The position numbers and the translations under genes were made by a program. Positions 36,055 to 44,555 of a stretch of 64,000 nt of DNA are shown piece by piece. The stretch's first letter is position 1; each line of letters opens with the position of its first letter. Below the pieces are notes generated by a model that saw only the letters and a program-made list of their open reading frames with translations, had not been told where the DNA came from and did no database searches. Origin of the DNA: Tahibacter amnicola (GTDB taxonomy: Bacteria > Pseudomonadota > Gammaproteobacteria > Xanthomonadales > Rhodanobacteraceae); NCBI RefSeq assembly GCF_025398735.1, contig NZ_CP104694.1:3187001-3251000 (forward strand), written 5' to 3'.

Positions 36055-36837
36055 CGGGAGATCCTTCGGTGGGAACGGGGAGATCCAGCCGGTCAGTGGC
36101 CGGCTGCCCTAGAATTGATACGTGTGAATTTTTCCGATAGCGGAAAAAGTAGTCTGTCGCGACGATTTACGCGATATTCCGACAGCCCATGTGCGTTGCG
36201 ATCCCGAACGGGTGCAGCCGACGAGGCCGGGTGACGTGCCAGGAACGCGATACGGACAGTCCCGATGACCACCGACCCCGTCGGCGACCTGGCATTCCGG
36301 CAGGAATGCAAGCCACCGTGGCGTTGCGGCACACGATGTTGTATCGGCGGCGCTTCGGGTCTGGGCAATATGCGTACCACCGCACCCCGAATTTCGGGCG
36401 TCCCGCCAGTCGCCCCGCGACCGGCACAAGTAGCGGAACTCCCACGTCGCGCATCCCGCCCGCGCGCGGCCGTTTGCTGCCTGTCCGTTTCGAAAGGGGC
36501 CTTTCCGATTCCGGCCGGAGTCCTTGTGCTATCGGTTCCGTACCGTATTGAACCGGGCTTCTGACGCACGGGCGCTGCGGCATCGGAATGCCCATGGAAC
36601 TGCCGATGATCATCGACGACTCCCAAATCCGTTATCCGCTGTCACCGGGACGACGCGCCCTTGGATGACAGAGGACTGAAGTCGCAATAGTTGCTCCATC
36701 CAGGGGCCTGCAGCTGTTCCGGCCAGCCGGAAAAGCACTGTTCGTGGGTGTCCCGGCTGGCGCTGCGGTGATCCGCTTTCAGCGGACCGTGCTGGCGGGT
36801 AAGGTGTCGAGCTCGTATCCGCTTCGTCAGGGTTTCC
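36055..36837. other. 783-base stretch without a supported gene
   Basis: Reading frames of 100-177 codons exist on both strands, but all are rich in Arg, Pro and Gly and lack ribosome sites or recognisable domains. It contains an AT-rich hairpin at 36129-36148. It could hold regulatory sequence for the RTX pair at 36838 or remnants of a lost gene. Confidence 0.4.
36129..36148. promoter_or_regulatory. AT-rich 8-base inverted repeat
   Basis: TTTTTCCG and CGGAAAAA are separated by ATAG, 75 bases upstream of the leftward gene starting at 36054. In this GC-rich DNA it stands out and may be an operator or a short terminator for rightward or leftward RNA. Confidence 0.4.
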
Positions 36838-37590
36838 ATGAACGTTCGAAATGTGGGCATTGCCGTGGCGCTGCTGTTCGGGGGCTTGGTCCTGCTGCAG
36901 TACCTGAGCAAGCCCCGGGCGGCGTCGCCGCCCGAAAATCCGTCGCGCGGCGTTGCCATCGCCGACTGCGCCGGCCGACACCAGGACTTCCGGGCCTACG
37001 CAGCGGTGCGCCTCGGGCCGTTCCCGGTGGAGTATCCCTGCGCCAATCAGCGAGGTGGACTGAACCGGCTGCCGGATGGGGCCTTTGGCGGGTTGAGCCT
37101 GGACCTGGAATACAACCGGGAGTCCGGCGTGGCGCTGCTGTCGCAGGCGGCCGTCACGAAGAGTGAGGTTGTGCCGGGAACACTTCTGCAGGGCGCGGTG
37201 TTTCTCGCCTCGGCCAGTGACGGACTTCCGCTACGTCCGTCCCGGAATCCGTCGCGCGTGCACTACGCCGTGGAACGCATGGCTGTTGTCGAAACGCATG
37301 ACGGTGCGCTGGAGATCCAGCTGACCGAACCGCACAAGCGCGAGCCGACGGCAGTGATCCGCTGCGCCAGTTACCTGTCGGGGCCGGGAGCGGATCTGCT
37401 GGTTTCCGCAGTGAAAGGAGAATCCGATGCACAGGGAGTGATTTGCGCGATCCGGATGGTGTTTCGGGATGAAGCACTGTTCATGAGTTTCGATCTGGCC
37501 GGTGCCGAGCACTTCCTGAAAGCGCTGCCGGGATCGTTCGACTCACTGTTGGCGTTTCTTGAGAGATATCACTTTTACAAAAAGGAATAG
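36838..37590 (+). CDS. membrane-anchored hypothetical protein paired with RTX protein
   Basis: This encodes 250 residues. One N-terminal hydrophobic segment (VGIAVALLFGGLVLLQYL) is followed by a periplasmic-type domain with a few cysteines and a C-terminal FDSLLAFLERYHFYKKE. No family is recognised. Its stop is five bases before the GTG of the 1496-residue RTX protein, so the two are almost certainly co-translated. An anchor, secretion helper or immunity role are all possible; the sequence does not decide. Confidence 0.65.
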   Translation: MNVRNVGIAVALLFGGLVLLQYLSKPRAASPPENPSRGVAIADCAGRHQDFRAYAAVRLGPFPVEYPCANQRGGLNRLPDGAFGGLSLDLEYNRESGVALLSQAAVTKSEVVPGTLLQGAVFLASASDGLPLRPSRNPSRVHYAVERMAVVETHDGALEIQLTEPHKREPTAVIRCASYLSGPGADLLVSAVKGESDAQGVICAIRMVFRDEALFMSFDLAGAEHFLKALPGSFDSLLAFLERYHFYKKE

Positions 37591-37595
37591 CGTAA

Positions 37596-40500
37596 GTGCC
37601 CTATGATTTTCCGCCGGTGGAGCAAGCAGCGATCACCGCGCACTATGAGAATGGTCCGACTCTCGTCAATCTGTGTCCCCCGCCCGAGCGGCCGTGCAAC
37701 TTCGGGGACATGTACGCCTACATTGCACAGCGCCTTGAGCTTCCCGCGGCCACTGATGCAGGCGTCAGGAATTCGCTGGCCTGGTTTCGCACGGCGACCG
37801 ACACGACACGCGGCGAAGGTCTCTACTCGACACTGATCCGCTCCTATACGCGGCGTCAGGGACAGCTCCACAACGTTGTCATGCATGACGGTACCGGGCC
37901 CTTCGGTGTTCAGGAGTCGTCGAATGCGGTGGCCCGGAACGTTTACAAAGGGCTCCGCGAAGGGACGCCGCTGACGGCCTACAGCCCGGCGACGCGCCCC
38001 TGGGAAGCGCCCGGCATTCCCGTTATCGCAGAGGCGGATGCTACCGCCATTGGCCGAACCCTCTTCGAAGTACCGCTGGGACCCAGCGATACGGCCGTAT
38101 CACGCAACGCAGCCTGGACAGGCGCGCCCATGTTCACGCTGCTGGGATCGGACCAGACCTGGCGCCTGATCTCCTCCACGCCGAAAGACACCACCGCCAA
38201 CACCCTCGACGACTACCGCAACCTGCTCTACGTCCAGAATGCCTATACCTATGCCGTGTCGGAAGCGGGCCAGGAGGTCGGTACGGCCCTGTGGCGGGGC
38301 GTGCTGAACCCCTGGTCGACCGAAAGCAAGGTCGCGTGCAAGGACGCCGCGTTCGGCGTCATGGCCGGGTGCCTGACGAACACCCTCAAGGGCACCGTGG
38401 TGGAACCCTACATGGCGCAGCTCGACCAGTACGGCGTCTGCCGTTCGGTCGCCTTGCTCAATAGCGGCTACTACGGCCGGTTCGTTGGCGGACAATCCGA
38501 ATACGCGCTGTGCGTTCGCCGCGCAAGGTCGTTCGTGCTCGCGCCGTTCTTTCCGCTCGATTCCGATCCGGGCTATGTCTCCGCGTTGTTCCGGAGCGTC
38601 GGCGGAGTGCCGGGACAGAACGTTCAGGTCCGCTACGAGTCGCCGTCGAATCTTGGCGCCATCGCCACGCTGAATCTGGCCGAGCGGGATGAAGCACGGC
38701 AGGCGCTCGAGGGCCTGAGTCCGTTCTTCGTGCGCGGTGGCGTGTCACCCGCGCCATCGGATGGACTCGCCGAGCTGGGCGAGCAGTATCTCCAGGACCG
38801 CGCGGAAATGTTGAAAGCGCGCCTGGCATTCGACGCCGCGCGCAAGCACTACGGCGAAGTGGAACTGGAGAACGCGGACGTCTTCGGCCGCACCCACTAC
38901 GTGGATCGTCGCGACAACATCGAGATGCGGATCCGAAATGGCTCCGCCAGCACGTTGACGCGCGAGGTCCTGTACGGAAGCCGGGGTGCTGACGCGTTCC
39001 AGGGCGGCAATCACGACGACGCGCTGTACGGCCGCGACGGCAACGATCAGCTCGACGGTGGCGCCGGCAGCGACTTGCTCGACGGCGGCAGCGGCAACGA
39101 CACCTACATCGTCGGTGCCGGTCACGACATTATCGTCGACACCGACGGTACGGGCAGCGTCCGCTACAACGGCGTGACGCTGTCGAACACCAGCCGCATT
39201 GCCCACGGCGTCTGGGCAAGTAGCGATGGTCGCTTCCGGTTTTCCAAGGTGGATCGCGACGGTCGGACGAATCTGGTCATCACCGATTCGACCGCCGCCG
39301 GCAGCGTCGAAATCGAAAACTGGATTTCCGGATCGCTGGGTATCACGTTGGGGAACGAGAACGACGCCACGCCACCGGCGACACTCAGTGCGCCCGACAG
39401 CACTACCTTCGCTATGCGTCGCGACCTGTACGAGTTCGGTTCGCCCGGCGCTGACCTGATTCGCAGTGGTCCCGAATATGACTACGTCGGTGCATCCCTG
39501 GGTGCCGACATCGTCTACGGAGGGGCGGGCAATGATCGCCTCATGGGCGGCACCGATGCGAACGCGTACTACGGCGAGGAGGATCACGACTACATCCGGA
39601 CCGGCCCGGCTGTCGCCACCGCCGCCGTGGCAGCCGCGGACACGGATCGCATCGAGGGCGGAGAGCAGTCTGACAACCTCTTCGGCGGTGTCGGCAATGA
39701 CATCGTGTATGCCGGCAAGGCCACCGACGATATCAACCTCGGTGGTACCAATGCGCAGGGTGACTGGATACTGGGCGGAAAGGGCGATGACCAGGTTTTC
39801 GGCTCCCGCGAGCTGGACTTCGTCAACGGCGGCGGCGGACGGGATATCGCCTTCGGTGGTGCCGGCGATGATGTGTTGCTCGGTGATGGTGACAACGACT
39901 TTTTCCTGAACACCACGTCCATCCCCTTCACGAACGCGGACATCGGCAAGGCTGCACGACACACCTGGGTCAACAATAGCTGGCAGACGCGCACAGCATC
40001 GATGCTCGGGCCGGGCGAGGCCATTTCGGTTCCCCTGACACCGGACCGTCACTTCGAATGGTCCATCACGCGCACGGGCGATGCGTTCACCTTCACGCCG
40101 GCGGTTTCCCACGGCACGCTGGTGCGGGTTGACACGGAAGGCGCGTCGGATGAGCTCCACGGTGGTCCTGGCAGTGACTGGATGGCGGGACAGGCCGGCG
40201 ATGACACGCTGTTCGGCGAGGACGGTGATGACCGGCTCTTCGGCGATGACCCGGTCGCACTGCCGGCAGGCAGCCTGCCGGGCAAGGACGTCCTGCGTGG
40301 CAGTAACGGCAATGACCGGCTGTTCGGCAACGAGAGCGACGATGCGCTCTACGGCGACGATGGCGACGACGTCCTGTACGGCGACGATGACGCGGACACG
40401 GTCGGCGGCCAGGATCGCCTGTTTGGCGGCCGTGGCAACGACAAATTGTTCGGAGGCCGAGGCGCCGACGTCCTGTTCGGCAATGACGGTGACGACAATC

Positions 40501-42086
40501 CCCTGGTGGGCGAAGCCGGTGACGATGAAATCTACGGTGACGCGGGCAATGACGTCCTCGTGGGCGATGGCGGCAGCGGAACGGCCGGCAACGATCGTCT
40601 CCATGGGGGCGACGGCAATGATCAGCTGATGGGTGAAAACGGCAACGATCACCTCTCCGGCGGTGCGGGTGCGGACCAGCTCAGCGGTGACGCGGGCGAC
40701 GACACCCTGGTGGGCGGCATCGGCGCCGACACGCTCACGGGTGGGGCCGGCAATGATCGCTACCAGTTCGGGTACGGTGACGACAGCGGTCCCGGCGAGA
40801 CCGTGATCACCGACAGCAGCGGCATGAACCGCATTGCCTTCGAGGCAGGCGTGTTTCCGCAACAGGTACGTCTGCAAGTGTCAGGGGGTGACCTGGTCGT
40901 GCTCTACGGCGATTCCGACCGCATTCGTGTGGCGGGAGGCGCTGCGGGTGGTGTCATCGGGACCTATGAATTTGGTGACGGACGCGTTCTGACGCATGCC
41001 GAGCTGATGAACCTCGTGGCTGGGACGAAAGATGGCTCGATGAAGGCAATGGCACCGACCGACTTCGGCGACTTGATCGAAGGCGGCGCCAACGCGGACA
41101 TGCTGAGCCTGCTGGGCGGTCATGACGTGGGCTACGGCGCAGGCGGCAACGACACCATCGACGGGGGCCCGGGTGACGACGTGCTGGATGGCGGCGACGG
41201 CAACGACCAGGTCCGCGGCAACACCGGCAGCGATAGGCTCTATGGTGGTCGGGGCGTGGACACGCTGGAAGGTGCTGCCGGCGACGATGACCTGTTCGGT
41301 GGTGCAGGTGACGACAACCAGAACGGAGGACCTGGCAATGACGACCTGGTCGGCGGGCAGGGCAACGACCAGTTGTTTGGCGACGAAGGCGATGACCTCC
41401 TCCACGGTGGACCGGGTGCTGATCTGCTGCAGGGCGGCAACGGCTCGGACGTCTACACCTTCCGCTACGGCGACGATCCGGGCGCTTCCGCGTCACCGGG
41501 AACGCTGATCGATGACGCCGCATCGTCCATTTCCAACACGATCCGTTTCGAAGAAGGTATCCGTGTGGAAGATGTTCACCTGCAGATGGGCAGCGACACG
41601 AATGGCACGCTGACCGTCTCCTACGCGGCCCCGGGAGGTGCGCCGGGCGTGTTCCGCGTCAAGTGCGGCGTCGGCGGCGTGGTGATCAACCGGTTCGAGT
41701 TCGGCAGCCATTCCTCGTTCACGTTCAGCCAGATGCTGGCCCGCGAGAACCTGGGCAACCCTGTCCAGGTGGCGGGCTGCCCGGCACCGCATACGCCCGG
41801 CGCTGTCGCGTTGCTGCGAACGGCCACCCATGGCGAATGCGGATCCCATGCGGAGTGGCAGGCGCCGATGCAGGGATCGACAAGCTTCTATGCCGTGAAT
41901 CTCAGCTGCACAGGCCCGGGCGGGCCGCTGGCCCGGCGTATCACCACGACCGACACCCAGTTCTATTCGGCATACCCGTGCATGCGTGCCGGCGATGTGG
42001 ACATCAGCGTGAGCGCCTGTGTCACCGACCAGTCGTGTGGTCCGGCCAGCACGACGCGGATCTGGGACAACCCGCAATGTAACTGA
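37596..42086 (+). CDS. large RTX (calcium-binding nonapeptide repeat) protein
   Basis: This encodes 1496 residues from GTG 37596 with AAAGGA upstream. Residues 1-450 form a unique N-terminal region without signal peptide. GGxGxDxL/YG RTX repeats appear in four blocks, about 458-515, 625-770, 852-1058 and 1155-1292, separated by beta modules (for example YQFGYGDDSGPGETVI). The last 120 residues are cysteine-bearing and lack the usual type I secretion tail. Such proteins are normally exported by an ABC-type system and fold with calcium outside the cell. No T1SS genes are nearby. The activity of the N-terminal region is unknown. Confidence 0.88.
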   Translation: MPYDFPPVEQAAITAHYENGPTLVNLCPPPERPCNFGDMYAYIAQRLELPAATDAGVRNSLAWFRTATDTTRGEGLYSTLIRSYTRRQGQLHNVVMHDGTGPFGVQESSNAVARNVYKGLREGTPLTAYSPATRPWEAPGIPVIAEADATAIGRTLFEVPLGPSDTAVSRNAAWTGAPMFTLLGSDQTWRLISSTPKDTTANTLDDYRNLLYVQNAYTYAVSEAGQEVGTALWRGVLNPWSTESKVACKDAAFGVMAGCLTNTLKGTVVEPYMAQLDQYGVCRSVALLNSGYYGRFVGGQSEYALCVRRARSFVLAPFFPLDSDPGYVSALFRSVGGVPGQNVQVRYESPSNLGAIATLNLAERDEARQALEGLSPFFVRGGVSPAPSDGLAELGEQYLQDRAEMLKARLAFDAARKHYGEVELENADVFGRTHYVDRRDNIEMRIRNGSASTLTREVLYGSRGADAFQGGNHDDALYGRDGNDQLDGGAGSDLLDGGSGNDTYIVGAGHDIIVDTDGTGSVRYNGVTLSNTSRIAHGVWASSDGRFRFSKVDRDGRTNLVITDSTAAGSVEIENWISGSLGITLGNENDATPPATLSAPDSTTFAMRRDLYEFGSPGADLIRSGPEYDYVGASLGADIVYGGAGNDRLMGGTDANAYYGEEDHDYIRTGPAVATAAVAAADTDRIEGGEQSDNLFGGVGNDIVYAGKATDDINLGGTNAQGDWILGGKGDDQVFGSRELDFVNGGGGRDIAFGGAGDDVLLGDGDNDFFLNTTSIPFTNADIGKAARHTWVNNSWQTRTASMLGPGEAISVPLTPDRHFEWSITRTGDAFTFTPAVSHGTLVRVDTEGASDELHGGPGSDWMAGQAGDDTLFGEDGDDRLFGDDPVALPAGSLPGKDVLRGSNGNDRLFGNESDDALYGDDGDDVLYGDDDADTVGGQDRLFGGRGNDKLFGGRGADVLFGNDGDDNPLVGEAGDDEIYGDAGNDVLVGDGGSGTAGNDRLHGGDGNDQLMGENGNDHLSGGAGADQLSGDAGDDTLVGGIGADTLTGGAGNDRYQFGYGDDSGPGETVITDSSGMNRIAFEAGVFPQQVRLQVSGGDLVVLYGDSDRIRVAGGAAGGVIGTYEFGDGRVLTHAELMNLVAGTKDGSMKAMAPTDFGDLIEGGANADMLSLLGGHDVGYGAGGNDTIDGGPGDDVLDGGDGNDQVRGNTGSDRLYGGRGVDTLEGAAGDDDLFGGAGDDNQNGGPGNDDLVGGQGNDQLFGDEGDDLLHGGPGADLLQGGNGSDVYTFRYGDDPGASASPGTLIDDAASSISNTIRFEEGIRVEDVHLQMGSDTNGTLTVSYAAPGGAPGVFRVKCGVGGVVINRFEFGSHSSFTFSQMLARENLGNPVQVAGCPAPHTPGAVALLRTATHGECGSHAEWQAPMQGSTSFYAVNLSCTGPGGPLARRITTTDTQFYSAYPCMRAGDVDISVSACVTDQSCGPASTTRIWDNPQCN

Positions 42087-42091
42087 TGGAG

Positions 42092-42128
42092 CGGCGAGGA
42101 CGGCCCTTGCACCGGGTCGTCCTCGCCG
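42092..42128 (+). terminator. terminator-like hairpin after the RTX gene
   Basis: CGGCGAGGACGGCCC (42092-42106) pairs with GGGTCGTCCTCGCCG (42114-42128), a 15-base stem with one G-U pair and a 7-base loop, starting six bases after the RTX stop. A short GTTT follows. Confidence 0.75.
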
Positions 42129-42267
42129 ACGTTTGACGTGACGGGAGGACGCCGGCTCTCTGGCGTTCCTCCGGCGATCCGGACGTTCGCATCACCGAGC
42201 TATGACGCCGTTCGGAGTCCAGCCCGGCTTCCCATGGCACGATGCGTCGCGCCAAAGGAGCCCGCCC

Positions 42268-43545
42268 ATGCGATTTGCCTGCGTCCTCGCTGCTACCGTC
42301 ATCGCGGGATCCGCTATCGCGGCTCCGCAATTTCCCTTTCCGCACCACGCCGCGTATGCCCGCGGCACGCTCAAGCCCAACCATCGCACGCAGGTCCAGC
42401 TCGACCAGGACGTGCGCGACTTCTACGCGTGGTGGAAATCGCAATACCTCGTGCAGGATGGCACTGAACCGGACGGCCAGCCGCGCTATCGTATCCGCGC
42501 CAACACCGACGGCAACGGCAATACGGTGTCCGAGGCGCAGGGCTACGGCATCACCATCGTGTCGTTGATGGCCGGTGAAGATCCGGCGGCGCAGACCATC
42601 GTCGATGGACTGTGGGAGTACTTCAATGACCATCGCAGCGGCATTGACCCGCGGCTGATGACCTGGAACGTGACGGCCGGCGGCCAGGCGCAGTACGGTA
42701 ACAACAGTGCCTACGACGGCGATGCGGACCTGGCCCTGGGCCTGTTGATCGCGTCGGCGCAGTGGGGCAACAACGGCCGTATCGACTATCGCGCGAAAGC
42801 GCTGGATATCGCAGCCGGACAGGCCGCCTCGGTGACCGGGCCGGTTTCGCGCCTGCCGATGCTGGGCGACTGGGTGGCGCCGGACGGCAGCCAGTACAAC
42901 CAGTGGACGGTCCGTCCGTCCGACTTCATGCCGGCGCATTTTCTCAATTTCCAGAGTTTCGCCAGTAACGGCGTCGTCTGGGCCCAGGTCATCGCAGCGA
43001 CCGGTGCGGCCATCGAGCACCTGCAGACATACGCCCCGACGTCGCACCTGGTGCCGGATTTCGCGATCCGCGAAAGCGCCGGCAGCAGTACGCTCAAGCC
43101 GGCCAATCCGGGATTTCTCGAGGGGCCCCACGACGGCGACTACAACTACAACGCCGGTCGCGTGCCCTGGCGGCTTGCCACGCATGCCCTGCTGCACGGC
43201 GATGGCCGCGCCGCTGTCCAGGCCTATCGGATGTCGAGCTGGATTCAAACCGCGACCGGCGGCAACGCCAGTCTGATCCGGCCGGGCTACACGCTCGCGG
43301 GAACGCCGATCACCACGAGCTATTTCACGAGCTTCTTCGCCGCACCGTTTGGCACGGCGGCCATGGTGGGCACCGGCCAGCAAGCCTGGCTCAACGCCGT
43401 CTACGACAGCGTACGCTCCCGCCATGAAGGGTATTACGAGGACAGCGTCAACCTGCTATGCCTGTTGCTGATGAGCGGCAGCTACTGGGATCCGGTCAGC
43501 GTCGACCGGATCTTCCAGGATGGCCTGCATCGCGTCGCACAGTAG
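42268..43545 (+). CDS. exported GH8 glycanase (cellulase/chitosanase type)
   Basis: This encodes 425 residues from ATG 42268, with AAAGGAG upstream. The signal peptide is VLAATVIAGSAIAA. TVSEAQGYGITIVSLMAG carries the GH8 general-acid Glu (E89), and NSAYDGDADLALGLLIA carries the Asp region (D150/D152), followed by the (alpha/alpha)6 barrel pattern to the end. GH8 enzymes cleave beta-1,4-glucans or chitosan. No bcs cellulose-synthesis genes are adjacent, so a degradative secreted enzyme is more likely than a synthase helper. Confidence 0.87.
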   Translation: MRFACVLAATVIAGSAIAAPQFPFPHHAAYARGTLKPNHRTQVQLDQDVRDFYAWWKSQYLVQDGTEPDGQPRYRIRANTDGNGNTVSEAQGYGITIVSLMAGEDPAAQTIVDGLWEYFNDHRSGIDPRLMTWNVTAGGQAQYGNNSAYDGDADLALGLLIASAQWGNNGRIDYRAKALDIAAGQAASVTGPVSRLPMLGDWVAPDGSQYNQWTVRPSDFMPAHFLNFQSFASNGVVWAQVIAATGAAIEHLQTYAPTSHLVPDFAIRESAGSSTLKPANPGFLEGPHDGDYNYNAGRVPWRLATHALLHGDGRAAVQAYRMSSWIQTATGGNASLIRPGYTLAGTPITTSYFTSFFAAPFGTAAMVGTGQQAWLNAVYDSVRSRHEGYYEDSVNLLCLLLMSGSYWDPVSVDRIFQDGLHRVAQ

Positions 43546-43548
43546 CGG

Positions 43549-44337
43549 TCAGTCGTACTCGCGCGGCGCGAACGGCGTTTCGGGATCGGTCGCCCGCTTT
43601 CGCGCCACGGCGGCGTTGCGCCCGCGCAGCAGCCGTAGTTGCCACAGTTTTTCCAGCCGCAGCGCACGACGAGGCTGGTGTTGCATGGCGTCCAGCACGC
43701 GCTTGGCGGCGAGTACGGCATCGGGCGACCGCTGGGCGATTTCCTGTGCCAGCGCCATCGCTGCGGCGAGCGGGTCTGGCGTCACGTGCGTGACCAGGCC
43801 GAGCGGCTGCGCTTCGTCACCGCGCACGATGCGGGCCGTATACGTCAGTTCCCTGGCGACATCGGCATGCACTACTCCCCGCAGGCTGCGTGTAAGGCCC
43901 ATGTCCGGAACCAGTCCCCAGCGCGATTCCATGATCGACAATTGGCAGTCGGGCGCGGCGAAGCGGATATCGGCGGCCAACGCCAGCTGCAGCCCCGCGC
44001 CGAAGCAATGCCCGTGCACGGCGGCGAGGACGGGAACCGGCATCTCCTGCCAGGTGAGAAAGGCCTGCTGGAAGAGGCTGCGTCCCGGCTTGATCAGCTG
44101 CCAGGCTGCCCAGAGCCGGTGGCGCGGTTCTGCCAGGTCGGAGAGGTCGATGCCGGACGAAAACGACTCGCCTGCACCGCACAGGATCACGGCGCGCAGC
44201 CGGTGATCGCGCCGGAGTTGACGGGCCGTCTCATCCAGCTCGCGCAGCAGCTGAAAACTGATGGCATTGCGCTTGTCTGGCCGGTTGAGCCGGACCAGTG
44301 CGATGGAATCGCGGTGTTCGACCAGGAGGATGCTCAT
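43549..44337 (-). CDS. enoyl-CoA hydratase/isomerase-family protein
   Basis: This encodes 262 residues from ATG 44337. VRLNRPDKRNAISFQLL, SFSSGIDLSDL and VHGHCFGAGLQLALAADIRFAA are crotonase-fold blocks including the oxyanion-hole glycines; MESRWGLVPDMG supplies the E-x-x-x-G-L-V-P segment. It probably acts in acyl-CoA catabolism, and the exact reaction is uncertain. It runs antiparallel to and ends three bases from the GH8 gene. Confidence 0.85.
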   Translation of the reverse strand: MSILLVEHRDSIALVRLNRPDKRNAISFQLLRELDETARQLRRDHRLRAVILCGAGESFSSGIDLSDLAEPRHRLWAAWQLIKPGRSLFQQAFLTWQEMPVPVLAAVHGHCFGAGLQLALAADIRFAAPDCQLSIMESRWGLVPDMGLTRSLRGVVHADVARELTYTARIVRGDEAQPLGLVTHVTPDPLAAAMALAQEIAQRSPDAVLAAKRVLDAMQHQPRRALRLEKLWQLRLLRGRNAAVARKRATDPETPFAPREYD

Positions 44338-44555
44338 CCGGAAGACCGTACCACAACTTTCCAACCCGGCAATGGCACTTCGCCACACGGCGCGTCCGCC
44401 GGCGACTGCACGGACGACGGTCCACGGCGGCTGCGAGTTCCAGGTGGAGAGCCGCAGGCCGGCTTCGTCGCGGATTGCCAAAATGGCGCAATTGGAAATT
44501 CCGTTCATTCGCGCTTTAATCGCGTCCGACTGCCGCCACCCGAAGGGGAGGGGAT

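Noticed and set aside
36093-36626. A 177-codon leftward frame in the empty stretch
   Set aside because: No ribosome site, unusual Arg/Gly/Pro composition, and other frames in the same stretch look similar.
38745-40877. A 710-codon leftward frame inside the RTX gene
   Set aside because: The periodic VIVAV/IVA composition is the complement of the GGxGxD repeats, so it is an artefact of repetitive coding DNA.
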